From Bacillota bacterium (GTDB lineage Bacteria > Bacillota > Bacilli > Bacillales > Cytobacillaceae): a stretch of DNA of 16,061 nt. The notes beneath the pieces are model-generated. The model did no database searches. It worked only from the letters and a program-made list of their open reading frames with translations, and was not told the DNA's origin. The translations under genes and the position numbers were made by a program. The stretch spans positions 1 through 16,061 of the forward strand of contig JAEWDX010000082.1 of assembly GCA_023389895.1 (NCBI GenBank), written 5' to 3'. Shown here in pieces: positions 7,767 through 15,358 of this stretch (its first letter is position 1; the number at the start of each line of letters is the position of its first letter).

Positions 7767-10037
7767 TTAATCCCTTACTGAATCAACTTCCTCGTCATTT
7801 TCTTGCCCAACTTCTGGATCCGTTTCTTGGACTTCGTCTAAATCATCAGGGTTTTCATATTTCTGGTCAGGTGTTTCAAACTCAATAATTAAATATTCCC
7901 CTTCTTTTACAGATGATCCCTGCGTAATATTTTGTTTCACTACATATCCGCTGCCAATTGAATTTAAGTTTAACTTCCCAATTTCCGCCACTTTCATCAC
8001 ATCTCTTAATGACCATCCCATCATATCAGGAATCGTCATATTTCCATCTGTGCGAATAATTATTTTTTCACCTACCAGAACTTTCGAATTCGCACTAGGT
8101 AATTGGCTCACTACTTTATTTCCATTTCCGATTATGATCGGTTTCAGATCTAATGCAGTAAACTTTTCAATCGCTTTATCAACAGACATGCCAACAACAT
8201 TCTCAACATTTTGATCGTGAGATTTTGCTTGTTTTACCGGCTGGACATTTAAGTATTGGAGACTACTCTTCATAACCGGCTTAAAAATCTTAGCTACAGG
8301 ATCTGCACCATTTTGGTTAATGGTAATTTGTGGCTTTTGAACCGCAACATAAACAATTAATTCTGGATCATCTTTCGGAGCCATTCCTAAAAATGAGAAT
8401 ACATAATTTTGCCGACCTTCTAAGTAACCTCCACGCGGATTAGGAATTTGTGCTGTACCTGTTTTGCCGGCAATTTCATATCCATCAATCCGATAGAAAT
8501 TATATCCCGTTCCTTTTGGAGAAGACACGGTTGATTCCAGTATATTCCTAACTTGTGTTGCCGTATCAGCCGATATTGGTGTACCGACTACTTCGGGTTC
8601 TGTTTTTTCTACTGACCCTTCCTTATTCGGATCAACAATTTCTTTTATAATATGGGGCTTCATCATTTTCCCACCATTAGCGATGGCGGTCGCTGCTTGG
8701 ACTTGCTGGATCGGCGTAATGGCAGATCCTTGGCCAAAAGCAGTAGTAACTTTCTCTATCGGCCAATTGTAAAGAATTTTCCCACCTGTTTCATTCGGCA
8801 ATTCAATACCTGTTGGATCATCGAACCGAAATTTTGTTAAATATTCCCGATATGTTTCAAATCCCAGCTTTTCTTTCACAAGCTTCGCAAACGCTACATT
8901 CGAAGAGCGCTGAACTCCCTCATAATAAGTGATCGGCCCCCACCCATTTCCATTATTCCAGTCACGAATTGGCCGCGTATTCGGATAAGCAACATATTGC
9001 CCGGATCTAAAAGCTTCTCCTGGATTAAAAACGCCTTCTTCTATTGCTGCTGCTAAAGTGAAAATCTTCATCGTTGACCCAGGCTCAAAAGAATTTTCAA
9101 TTACTTCATTATGCCAAGTTCCTTCAATACCTTCCTTCGTTTTTGGATGAAACGAAGGTCTTTGTGACATCGCCAAAATTTCCCCCGTTTTCGCATCCGC
9201 GACAACAGCAATCATCTTTTCTGGTTTATATTCACTATCAACCTTATTCATGGAGTCTTCAAGAAATGTTTGGATTTTTTTATCAATTGTTAAATAAATA
9301 TCCTTTCCATTTTTAGCGGGAGTAATCTTTTCCTTTCCATCCGGTAATAAATAGCCCCAAATATCACTTTCATAGTCGAATTTGCCATTTTCACCTGTTA
9401 AAACATCATTTAAGCTTTGTTCAATCCCGAGCATTCCGACTGTCTCTGTTTGATTATTACCTAAGTCTTTCTTTTCAACATATCCAACTAAATGGGAAGC
9501 AAAAACCCCATTCGGATAAAATCGTTTAGAGTCTTTAATAAAAGTAATGCCCGGCAACTTCAAATCCTCAATCTCTCGTTTCGTCTGATTTGATAAGTCA
9601 CGACCAGCTTTTCCAAATTCAACTTGGGCATATACATCATTTGTCTTTGGGTTTATTTTCGTTAATATACGATATATATCTGACTCATTCATCTCAATTA
9701 TTTTCGAGAGCTCGCGCGCGGTTTTTTGAGGATCAACGATATGCTGCGGTTTTTTCTTATTTGTTGTCATTTTTTTATCTAAGATCGCGACTAGCTTATA
9801 AGAATTTGTATCTGTCGCAATAACCTCGCCATTCCGATCATATATACTTCCACGTTTTGCTTCAATGACCCTTTCCCTTTGATACTTCTGAGTTGCTTTT
9901 GCTGCTAATGCTTGTCCCTTAACTTCACCGGTAACTTGAATAGATAAAAAGCGAAAGAGTAATACAAAAAAGAGCAGGCAAAATATCACAAATAATATTG
10001 CTGCTCCAAAGTTAATGTTTGGCTGCTTCTTGATCAT
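7767..10037 (-). CDS. pbpB: PBP2B, division-specific class B penicillin-binding protein (FtsI family)
   Basis: This is the septal transpeptidase that crosslinks peptidoglycan at division, in complex with FtsL, DivIB and FtsW. It has 756 aa against about 713 in B. subtilis. The membrane anchor is at about 11-34. The dimerisation domain includes RGSIYDRNG (62-70). The transpeptidase domain has STMK (321-324, catalytic Ser321), SSN (378-380) and KTG (525-527). Two PASTA domains follow at about 605-663 and 665-721. Residues 722-756 form an extra tail very rich in Asp and Glu, missing from the B. subtilis protein as I remember it. The ATG overlaps the ftsL stop by 4 nt (ATGA), pointing to translational coupling of the two septal partners. 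Confidence 0.95.
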   Translation of the reverse strand: MIKKQPNINFGAAILFVIFCLLFFVLLFRFLSIQVTGEVKGQALAAKATQKYQRERVIEAKRGSIYDRNGEVIATDTNSYKLVAILDKKMTTNKKKPQHIVDPQKTARELSKIIEMNESDIYRILTKINPKTNDVYAQVEFGKAGRDLSNQTKREIEDLKLPGITFIKDSKRFYPNGVFASHLVGYVEKKDLGNNQTETVGMLGIEQSLNDVLTGENGKFDYESDIWGYLLPDGKEKITPAKNGKDIYLTIDKKIQTFLEDSMNKVDSEYKPEKMIAVVADAKTGEILAMSQRPSFHPKTKEGIEGTWHNEVIENSFEPGSTMKIFTLAAAIEEGVFNPGEAFRSGQYVAYPNTRPIRDWNNGNGWGPITYYEGVQRSSNVAFAKLVKEKLGFETYREYLTKFRFDDPTGIELPNETGGKILYNWPIEKVTTAFGQGSAITPIQQVQAATAIANGGKMMKPHIIKEIVDPNKEGSVEKTEPEVVGTPISADTATQVRNILESTVSSPKGTGYNFYRIDGYEIAGKTGTAQIPNPRGGYLEGRQNYVFSFLGMAPKDDPELIVYVAVQKPQITINQNGADPVAKIFKPVMKSSLQYLNVQPVKQAKSHDQNVENVVGMSVDKAIEKFTALDLKPIIIGNGNKVVSQLPSANSKVLVGEKIIIRTDGNMTIPDMMGWSLRDVMKVAEIGKLNLNSIGSGYVVKQNITQGSSVKEGEYLIIEFETPDQKYENPDDLDEVQETDPEVGQENDEEVDSVRD

Positions 10038-10414
10038 TCATCTTCCACAGCCTTTACATTATTTTCATTTAGTTGTAAACCTAACGCTTTTGCTTTTTCC
10101 CAAATACGATCGTATGCACTTAATTCTCCAATTTGCATTTCTAAATCTCCATTAACCTTTGTTTGTTCTTGTATTAATGTTTTCGTATCTTGAATTTCCT
10201 TATTCATTTCGTATATCTCAGCTTCATTCGAGATAATATGTACAGCTCCATAACAAACGATAGCAGTAAATAGTACTCCTAAAAACTTTTCACCAGGGGA
10301 AAGCCATGGATGTTTAACCTTTACCTTTTGAGGAACGCTAATCTTTTGTTTTTGCTGTTCATGTTGCTGGATGTGCCGTTGTTCTTGTTGATACTTTCGA
10401 GCTAAATTACCCAT
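10034..10414 (-). CDS. ftsL: FtsL, bitopic cell-division protein
   Basis: This 126-aa protein has a basic, glutamine-rich cytoplasmic N-terminus (1-40), one membrane helix at about 42-62, and an extracytoplasmic heptad-like coiled coil at about 63-104 that ends near YDRIWEKAKALGL (101-113), a stretch typical of FtsL. FtsL forms a complex with DivIC and DivIB at the septum and activates the FtsW-PBP2B synthase. In B. subtilis it is unstable and limiting for division. AGGAGG (10421-10426) lies 6 nt before the ATG. It is 34 nt downstream of rsmH and overlaps pbpB by 4 nt. Sequence conservation in this family is low, so the call rests on length, topology and position as much as on residues. Confidence 0.9.
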   Translation of the reverse strand: MGNLARKYQQEQRHIQQHEQQKQKISVPQKVKVKHPWLSPGEKFLGVLFTAIVCYGAVHIISNEAEIYEMNKEIQDTKTLIQEQTKVNGDLEMQIGELSAYDRIWEKAKALGLQLNENNVKAVEDE

Positions 10415-10448
10415 TTTCCCCCTCCTGCTTCTTCATTTTAATATTAGT

Positions 10449-11381
10449 CTATAGTTTTTCTGCAATTCTTAGTTTTGCAGATCGGGCGCGGTTATTGTTT
10501 TCTAGCTCCTCTTCAGATGGTAGCTGTGGTTTTCTCGTAATAAGCTTGATCACAGGCTTAAATTCATCAGGAATAACCGGTAATCCGTGTGGCAAATTAG
10601 GAATCTCACTTGCTTTCTTGAAGGCAACCTTGCAAATACGATCTTCAAGTGAATGGAATGTAATAACACTAATTCTCCCACCAGGATTTAAAAGCTCAAT
10701 CGCTTGTTGAAGTGAATCTTCAAATACTCTTAATTCATCATTGACTGCAATTCGAATGGCTTGAAAAATCCGCTTAGCAGGATGTCCACCTTTTCTTCTT
10801 GCTGGAGCTGGAATTACATCTTTAATAAGTTCAACAAGCTCACCTGTTGTATTGATAGGAGTTATTTCCCTTGTTGCTTCAATTCTCCTCGCAATTTGCT
10901 TAGAAAACTTTTCTTCACCATATTGGAAGAAAATTCTCACAAGGTCAGCATAACTCCAATGATTCACAACATCATAAGCTGAAAGACCGGCGTCTCTATC
11001 CATTCTCATATCAAGTGGCGCGTCATGATGATAGCTGAATCCGCGCTCTGGAGTGTCTATCTGTGGTGATGAAACACCAAGGTCATACAAGACGCCATCA
11101 ACCTTTTGTACACCTATTTGCTCAAGTTCAAACTTTAAATTTTTGAAATTGCTTTTAATTAATATAAGCTTATCCCCGTATTTACTTAACTTTTCTTGGG
11201 CATGAGCTATGGCAATGTCATCCTGATCAAATGCATAGAGCTTACCTTTTTCCGAGAGCCTCGACAAAATCAATTCACTATGTCCTGCTCCACCTAATGT
11301 GCAATCTACATAAATGCCATCAGGATTTATCCTTAAACCATCAACAGTTTCTTTCAATAATACAGTTGTATGTTCAAACAT
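10449..11381 (-). CDS. rsmH: RsmH (MraW), 16S rRNA cytosine-1402 N4-methyltransferase
   Basis: This SAM-dependent enzyme methylates N4 of C1402 in the ribosomal P site. It has 310 aa from the chosen start, matching B. subtilis. SAM-fold motifs are VDCTLGGAGHS (25-35) and FDQDD (51-55). LYDLGVSSPQ (98-107) and PERGFSY (111-117) are family signatures, and RKGGHPAKRIFQAIRI (196-211) with TFHSLEDR (241-248) complete the pattern. The frame is open to a TTG at 11390, but that codon touches the only purine-rich stretch. The ATG at 11381 has it (AGAGAGCGAG) 9 nt upstream and begins MFEHTTVLL, as in relatives. That ribosome site also contains the mraZ stop, and it is weak, so translation probably depends on mraZ. 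Confidence 0.95.
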   Translation of the reverse strand: MFEHTTVLLKETVDGLRINPDGIYVDCTLGGAGHSELILSRLSEKGKLYAFDQDDIAIAHAQEKLSKYGDKLILIKSNFKNLKFELEQIGVQKVDGVLYDLGVSSPQIDTPERGFSYHHDAPLDMRMDRDAGLSAYDVVNHWSYADLVRIFFQYGEEKFSKQIARRIEATREITPINTTGELVELIKDVIPAPARRKGGHPAKRIFQAIRIAVNDELRVFEDSLQQAIELLNPGGRISVITFHSLEDRICKVAFKKASEIPNLPHGLPVIPDEFKPVIKLITRKPQLPSEEELENNNRARSAKLRIAEKL

Positions 11382-11398
11382 AGTTGTCAACTCGCTCT

Positions 11399-11830
11399 CT
11401 ATATATCAAACCCAATCATATTTTCCGCAATCTCTGCAAATGATTCCTCTGAGCCTGCGAAATACTCTTCCCAAATATCTTTGCTCCATATCTCAATCCG
11501 GTCAGATACACCTAATATGACACATTCTCTTTCCAATTTGCCGTATGCTTGCAGTGGGGAAGTTATATTTATTCTGCCTTGCTTATCAATTTCACATTCA
11601 GTAGCCCCCGAAAAGAAAAAACGAGTAAATGCGCGGGCATCCTTTTTTGTAAGTGGCAATCCTTTCAGCTTTTCTTCAAGAAGCTTCCACTCTTCCATAG
11701 GGTAGCCAAACAGACATTGATCCAATCCCCGTGTGAGCACAAAGGTTTCACCTAAGCCTTCACGGAATTTGGCAGGTATGATTAAACGGCCTTTATTATC
11801 AACGTTATGATGATACTCTCCCATAAACAT
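11399..11830 (-). CDS. mraZ: MraZ, AbrB-fold transcription regulator of the mra operon
   Basis: This 143-aa protein has the exact length of B. subtilis MraZ and is closely similar throughout. It holds two tandem AbrB/SpoVT-like domains, each with the DxxxR signature: DNKGR at 11-15 and DKQGR at 82-86. MraZ proteins form ring-shaped oligomers that bind phased GTGG/TGGG repeats upstream of their own gene and repress the operon. Such repeats are present here just upstream. The frame is open to a GTG at 11845, but the ATG at 11830 gives the conserved MFMGEY start; the other reading would place the start codon inside a repeat. The ribosome site is probably GTGGGGG at 11839-11845, about 8 nt from the ATG, so it overlaps the last repeat. 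The gene is first in the operon and 17 nt from rsmH. Confidence 0.95.
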   Translation of the reverse strand: MFMGEYHHNVDNKGRLIIPAKFREGLGETFVLTRGLDQCLFGYPMEEWKLLEEKLKGLPLTKKDARAFTRFFFSGATECEIDKQGRINITSPLQAYGKLERECVILGVSDRIEIWSKDIWEEYFAGSEESFAEIAENMIGFDI

Positions 11831-11839
11831 ACCTACTAC

Positions 11840-11886
11840 CCCCACTTTCTAACTCCAATGTACCACAATCCCCCACTTTCCTCCAC
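11840..11886 (-). promoter_or_regulatory. Array of four GTGG boxes, likely MraZ operator
   Basis: On the minus strand GTGG starts at 11886 (GTGGAG), 11876 (GTGGGG), 11866 (GTGGTA) and 11845 (GTGGGG). The first three are exactly 10 nt apart and the fourth is 21 nt further, so all lie on nearly the same helix face. Two copies share the longer string AAAGTGGGGG. MraZ is known in other bacteria to bind tandem repeats of this kind with 10-bp spacing. The last copy merges with the mraZ ribosome site. Confidence 0.75.
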
Positions 11887-11892
11887 ATATTT

Positions 11893-11898
11893 TTTATA
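11893..11898 (-). promoter_or_regulatory. Candidate -10 element of the mra operon promoter
   Basis: TATAAA on the minus strand lies 6 nt before the first GTGG box, so transcription would start inside the array, as expected for repression by MraZ. I cannot find a good -35 hexamer at 17 nt (GATTTT is there), so this is a tentative placement. The rest of the region 11899-12008 is AT-rich with no gene that I can support. Confidence 0.3.
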
Positions 11899-12005
11899 AT
11901 TCTTTAATCCAATTAAAAATCCTGCCATATTTCATTTTTTCTTCATGATTTTCTTTCTACTTTTCCTAACAATAGTTACCAAATTATTTTGCCTCTCTCT
12001 TTTCT

Positions 12006-12050
12006 CCAACAAAAATAGACCTCATTCACTAAGGAATGAAGTCTATTTTT
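12006..12050 (-). terminator. Rho-independent terminator after bshC
   Basis: On the minus strand AAAAATAGAC (12041-12050) pairs fully with GTCTATTTTT (12011-12020). The stem continues past one mismatch through TCATTC/GAATGA, with a loop of CTTAGT. The stem ends in TTTTTGTT on the minus strand. It lies 41 nt after the bshC stop and separates bshC from the mra promoter region. The stem is symmetrical enough to work in both directions. Confidence 0.7.
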
Positions 12051-12090
12051 GAAAGATGAAATAGATATGATTCGATTTAGATTTGTGTCA

Positions 12091-13725
12091 TTAAATTTTT
12101 ATTACCTTATGAGTTCCATCAAAAGTGAAAGAACATTTTAACAGTTCATGAATAAAATCAATACCATACTGATTAATAAAATATAATCCGTTCAGCATTC
12201 TCTCCTGTGGTGAGCCAGCAGGCAATAGAGCATTTTCTACTCGATTAAATTTATTCAAAACTACTTCATGCTTTATTTTAGCTGATTGTTCAAACTTGTC
12301 TCGCATAAAATCAATTTGCTTTAATAAGCCGGCTTCGTTTTTCAATAGTAATGGGATTAGCCCGTTCCCTTTTCCCTTAGCATAATCTTGTATTTGCTTA
12401 TAATTTAGGAGAAAGTCCTGTTTCGTTTTTTCAAATAACTTATCAAGATCATGATCTTTAATCGATTCTAGAAATTTATCTTTCTCTTTTTCTATTCCAT
12501 TCGTAAGGATTTCAAATAGATCAAGGTTAAGCTCCACTATATCTGTTTCTATCGACCTGTCCAAAAAGGTAATATTTATTCGCGGAACAATCGGCGGTAT
12601 TTTCAATTCAAACCATTCAAATGCTTTTTTCAACTCTGCCCAATAGGCAATTTCTCCTGGCCCTGCAATAAAGGCAAGTGTTGGAAATAGCCATTCCTGC
12701 ATTAACGGTCGTGTCACAACATTATTACTCAATTTTTCCGGAAATTCCCCAGCCATTTCTAACATTTCATCTAATGAGAATTTCAGATGATTGTCTTTAC
12801 CAATAAATAGGTTTTCCTGACTGTCATATTCAAGCAATACACGATCATGATGTTTTTCATCATAATAAAAAAGATTTACTGCCTGATTGCTTATTTCAAT
12901 TGCATTTGAAAATCCGTCATTTTTTAATTCAGCCTGCTGTTGCTTAACGCTTTTCGTAATGTCCGAAAAACAACTAATTTGTTTCAGAAAAAATTCTTTT
13001 TCAAGCTTCCTTAGCTTTTCATCTCCTGAATCAATAATAAGCAGTCCCGTATCTTTAAATAGCTCCATAATGATGTAGGAAAAAAAATCAACAAAGGTTT
13101 TTGATTTATTAATTGCTGTTCTTATCATGTGAAGTAAATCTTTCGTATGCTCCGTTTCTCCAAATGATTGAATAATTGCTTCAACCCAATGATTACATAA
13201 CTCTTGATTAAGAGAAATAGCTGAAACCATTCTTTTATCAAAAAGTTTTTCTGGGTAGATCTTTTTTTCGATTTTATGATCTCTTTCGATAAATATATGA
13301 TTAACTTCTTGATAATCATGGTCCTCGCCTGCTATCCAAAACACAGGAACGACAGGAATATTTAATTCTGCTTCCTTTTGCTTTGCAAGAGCGACAATTG
13401 AAAGAACTTTATGAATGGTATAAAGGGGACCTGTTAGAATCCCTGCCTGCTGCCCACCTATTACAACCGTACTATTTGTCATTTTCAACTTTTCTATTGA
13501 ACGTTTTACCTTTTCAGAAGTAGGATACTTATCCATGTACAGTTCAATATGATTAGCAAGCTCCGTTCGCATAAAAGAGCGTTCTTTCAATTCTTCTATT
13601 CGTTTCTTGTAATCAGAATGATCATTATACCGATAATGGAAATACTCAAGGATCTCCTTCGTCTCGGCAAGATATTCTGTTGCAAACCGGTTTGTAGCCG
13701 GCAAGGAGAGATTCAATATCTCCAT
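12091..13725 (-). CDS. bshC: BshC, putative cysteine-adding enzyme of bacillithiol synthesis
   Basis: This 544-aa protein (about 539 in B. subtilis, formerly YllA) is assigned the last step of bacillithiol synthesis, joining cysteine to GlcN-malate. Family segments are VVIGGQQAGILTGPLYTIHK (87-106), FWIAGEDHDYQEVNH (129-143), NVVTRPLMQE (335-344) and FIAGPGEIAYWAEL (352-365). Residues about 400-500 look helical, in line with the coiled-coil region of BshC. AAAGGAAG (13733-13740) lies 7 nt before the ATG. Its position directly upstream of mraZ matches B. subtilis. It is flanked by terminators, so it is probably a single-gene unit with the promoter described at 13762-13823. Confidence 0.93.
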   Translation of the reverse strand: MEILNLSLPATNRFATEYLAETKEILEYFHYRYNDHSDYKKRIEELKERSFMRTELANHIELYMDKYPTSEKVKRSIEKLKMTNSTVVIGGQQAGILTGPLYTIHKVLSIVALAKQKEAELNIPVVPVFWIAGEDHDYQEVNHIFIERDHKIEKKIYPEKLFDKRMVSAISLNQELCNHWVEAIIQSFGETEHTKDLLHMIRTAINKSKTFVDFFSYIIMELFKDTGLLIIDSGDEKLRKLEKEFFLKQISCFSDITKSVKQQQAELKNDGFSNAIEISNQAVNLFYYDEKHHDRVLLEYDSQENLFIGKDNHLKFSLDEMLEMAGEFPEKLSNNVVTRPLMQEWLFPTLAFIAGPGEIAYWAELKKAFEWFELKIPPIVPRINITFLDRSIETDIVELNLDLFEILTNGIEKEKDKFLESIKDHDLDKLFEKTKQDFLLNYKQIQDYAKGKGNGLIPLLLKNEAGLLKQIDFMRDKFEQSAKIKHEVVLNKFNRVENALLPAGSPQERMLNGLYFINQYGIDFIHELLKCSFTFDGTHKVIKI

Positions 13726-13761
13726 TTAAGAACTTCCTTTCTTATTTAACTATTTCTTTTC

Positions 13762-13823
13762 ATTATCTGATTATTTTGGATATATGTTATTTATTCCAAA
13801 TTATTCACCATAAGAGTATAGCA
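13762..13823 (-). promoter_or_regulatory. bshC promoter region with two candidate sigma-A promoters
   Basis: The nearer candidate on the minus strand is ATAACA (13785-13790), 17 nt, GATAAT (13762-13767), which would give a leader of about 30 nt. The farther one is an extended -10, TGCTATACT (13815-13823), without a good -35. The 10-mer TCAGATAATG occurs twice (13761-13770 and 13822-13831), and TTTGGA/TCCAAA (13775-13780, 13795-13800) forms a dyad between them. Confidence 0.4.
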
Positions 13824-13833
13824 TTATCTGAAA

Positions 13834-13860
13834 CGGAAAGAAAAGCAGGAGTACCTGCTT
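13834..13860 (-). terminator. Rho-independent terminator after the DUF3397-like gene
   Basis: On the minus strand AAGCAGG (13854-13860) pairs with CCTGCTT (13843-13849) around a TACT loop, followed by TTCTTTCC. The stem is a perfect 7 bp and begins at the last base of the stop codon of the upstream gene. The U-tract is interrupted. Confidence 0.6.
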
Positions 13861-14255
13861 CATGGCATTGAGACAAATGAGGATACACTTTTAACTAAAC
13901 CAATAATAATTAGCACAATATATGCCGAAAAAAAGAGAAGAAAATTAAAGCGCCAATAGCCTCGAAATACTAAAGGAATATTAATCTCCTGTTTAAAGCG
14001 CCAATGAATAACGACAAAAATCATCGCGATAAACAGCATGGAAAGGATAATTACCCATAAATAAGACTTCTGCCAAATAGTAAAAATTAGATAATGCACG
14101 GAAATTATAAATAAAATTGTACTTATATCAAGCGCAAGATGAACAGAGCGTCGATGCTGTTTCGTCCATTGCTTACAAATAATGAAAACAAGCAAATACC
14201 CTAAAATGGGGACAGTTACAAGTGTTGCAATAATACTTGAGAAAACAGAACTCAT
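13860..14255 (-). CDS. Small four-helix membrane protein (DUF3397-like), function unknown
   Basis: This 131-aa protein has four clear hydrophobic segments at about 6-28, 39-61, 65-85 and 103-124, short polar loops, and a basic WTKQHRRS stretch (30-37) after the first helix. Length, topology and position between a panE-like gene and bshC fit the DUF3397 family of Bacillaceae; I recognise no catalytic or binding motif. FRGYWR (97-102) before the last helix is the most distinctive patch. The ATG overlaps the panE stop by 4 nt (ATGA) and AAGGAG lies about 10 nt upstream, so the two are co-translated. The stop codon runs into a terminator hairpin, ending this two-gene unit. Confidence 0.75.
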   Translation of the reverse strand: MSSVFSSIIATLVTVPILGYLLVFIICKQWTKQHRRSVHLALDISTILFIISVHYLIFTIWQKSYLWVIILSMLFIAMIFVVIHWRFKQEINIPLVFRGYWRFNFLLFFSAYIVLIIIGLVKSVSSFVSMP

Positions 14256-15163
14256 TTTTCTCTCTCTCCTTCTTCATACTCCTTTCCCTTAATCAAATAA
14301 TAAAAGCTTGTTGTAAGAGGAGTATTAATCGCCTTTTCTCTACCCTTTTCAAGTACATACCCTAAAATTGCATCCACTTCCGTTTGCCTCTTTTCATCAA
14401 GATCTTTAAGCATTGATGAACGATTTGCCGCAGTTTTTTTACAAACTTCTTCTAATTGGCTAAAAACTTTATTCTTATTTGTTATGGTAAGAACAGAACT
14501 TACCTCAAGAAACATTTTTTCAAATACTTGATAATAATGCTGATTTTCAATCAATTCTCCATTTGGAACAGAAAGAATCGCTGTCAGCGGATTAATAACG
14601 GCATTAATAATTAGCTTCTGAAGCAGCATTCCGTAATAATCTTCTTCAAAAACAAACGGAAACGCTCCTATTGCTGGTTGAGCTATCCATTTTAAATTAG
14701 ATATATTTTCTCCTTGAAATAAAGCAATCTTTGTTTTACCCTCTCCGGTGTGAATGACATGATTGCCATTCACCTTCAATGCACCATGTTCAACAGATCC
14801 AACAAAAATATTTTCAGACTCTAATTCATTTAGCCATTTCAAATGCCCCATGCCGTTTTGAACAAATAGAAAGGAAGAATCTTTTTCCGTTTTGGCAGCT
14901 TTTAGCTCACGCAAAACATTATGTAATTGATACTGCTTTACTGCAACAATTGTTAAATGCTCTTCACCCGTCCAACTTGAAAATACTTGAGATTTTATTT
15001 TTTCCTTTATCATTATTTTATCTTTTTCAAAAATAAGACCGTGAGAATTTAGTCGTTCGGCTTGCTCATCTGAACGGACATAAATCGTTATATCATGATA
15101 TTTATTTAAATAAAATGCAAAAAGCAGGCCAATTGAACCTCCGCCAATAATCCCGATTTTCAT
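14252..15163 (-). CDS. panE: 2-dehydropantoate 2-reductase (ketopantoate reductase, PanE/ApbA family)
   Basis: The family reduces ketopantoate to pantoate with NADPH in coenzyme A synthesis. The 303-aa protein has the N-terminal dinucleotide fold KIGIIGGGSIG (2-12), then VAVKQYQ (73-79) and VQNGMGH (101-107). The C-terminal helical domain contains KLIINAVINPLTAI (183-196), with the family's catalytic Lys183 and Asn187, and TEVDAILGY (261-269) with the conserved Glu262. The frame opens at TTG 15169, but GAGGTGG (15171-15177) is 7 nt from the ATG at 15163 and only 1 nt from the TTG, so ATG is the start. Bacilli often carry more than one paralogue, so the exact substrate is less certain than the family; the same-position B. 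subtilis gene is YlbQ. Confidence 0.85.
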   Translation of the reverse strand: MKIGIIGGGSIGLLFAFYLNKYHDITIYVRSDEQAERLNSHGLIFEKDKIMIKEKIKSQVFSSWTGEEHLTIVAVKQYQLHNVLRELKAAKTEKDSSFLFVQNGMGHLKWLNELESENIFVGSVEHGALKVNGNHVIHTGEGKTKIALFQGENISNLKWIAQPAIGAFPFVFEEDYYGMLLQKLIINAVINPLTAILSVPNGELIENQHYYQVFEKMFLEVSSVLTITNKNKVFSQLEEVCKKTAANRSSMLKDLDEKRQTEVDAILGYVLEKGREKAINTPLTTSFYYLIKGKEYEEGEREK

Positions 15164-15169
15164 TTTCAA

Positions 15170-15325
15170 ACCACCTCTCGGAAGGTAAAAAGAGCTATTG
15201 AATTTATAAAGTCATTACGATGTATCAAGTCATATTTTAGCAGAATTTGCGGATACATTGGTGAAAAACATAATAAAAACACGGAAAATTAGAAAAGTAC
15301 TCCGGTTAAACAATAAGATAATAAG
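15170..15325 (-). other. Intergenic region upstream of panE
   Basis: This AT-rich stretch should hold the panE promoter, since the upstream gene is closed by a terminator. TTGATA (15221-15226) and TATAAA (15201-15206) occur on the minus strand but only 14 nt apart, too close for a normal sigma-A promoter. I see no gene, riboswitch or clear operator here. Confidence 0.3.
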
Positions 15326-15348
15326 CAAAAAGCCCCTCAAGGAGGGGT
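15326..15348 (-). terminator. Rho-independent terminator after the carboxyltransferase gene
   Basis: On the minus strand CCCCTC (15342-15347) pairs with GAGGGG (15333-15338) around a CTT loop, followed by CTTTTTGCTT. The GC-rich 6-bp stem begins 11 nt after the stop codon and is a strong terminator. Confidence 0.8.
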
Positions 15349-15358
15349 AATGAAAGAA

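Noticed and set aside
11382..11390. TTG start for RsmH three codons upstream
   Set aside because: It directly touches the purine-rich ribosome site, leaving no spacing; the ATG at 11381 fits and matches the family.
11831..11845. GTG start for MraZ five codons upstream
   Set aside because: It would fall inside the last GTGG box and add residues absent from the conserved MFMGEY start.
11908..11949. A 13-codon open frame upstream of the mraZ boxes that could be a leader peptide
   Set aside because: No ribosome binding site precedes it, and it ends within the likely -10 region, so it is probably not transcribed.
13125..13319. A 64-codon minus-strand open frame inside bshC
   Set aside because: It is out of frame within a well-supported gene and has low-complexity Lys/Ile-rich content with no ribosome site that I can see.
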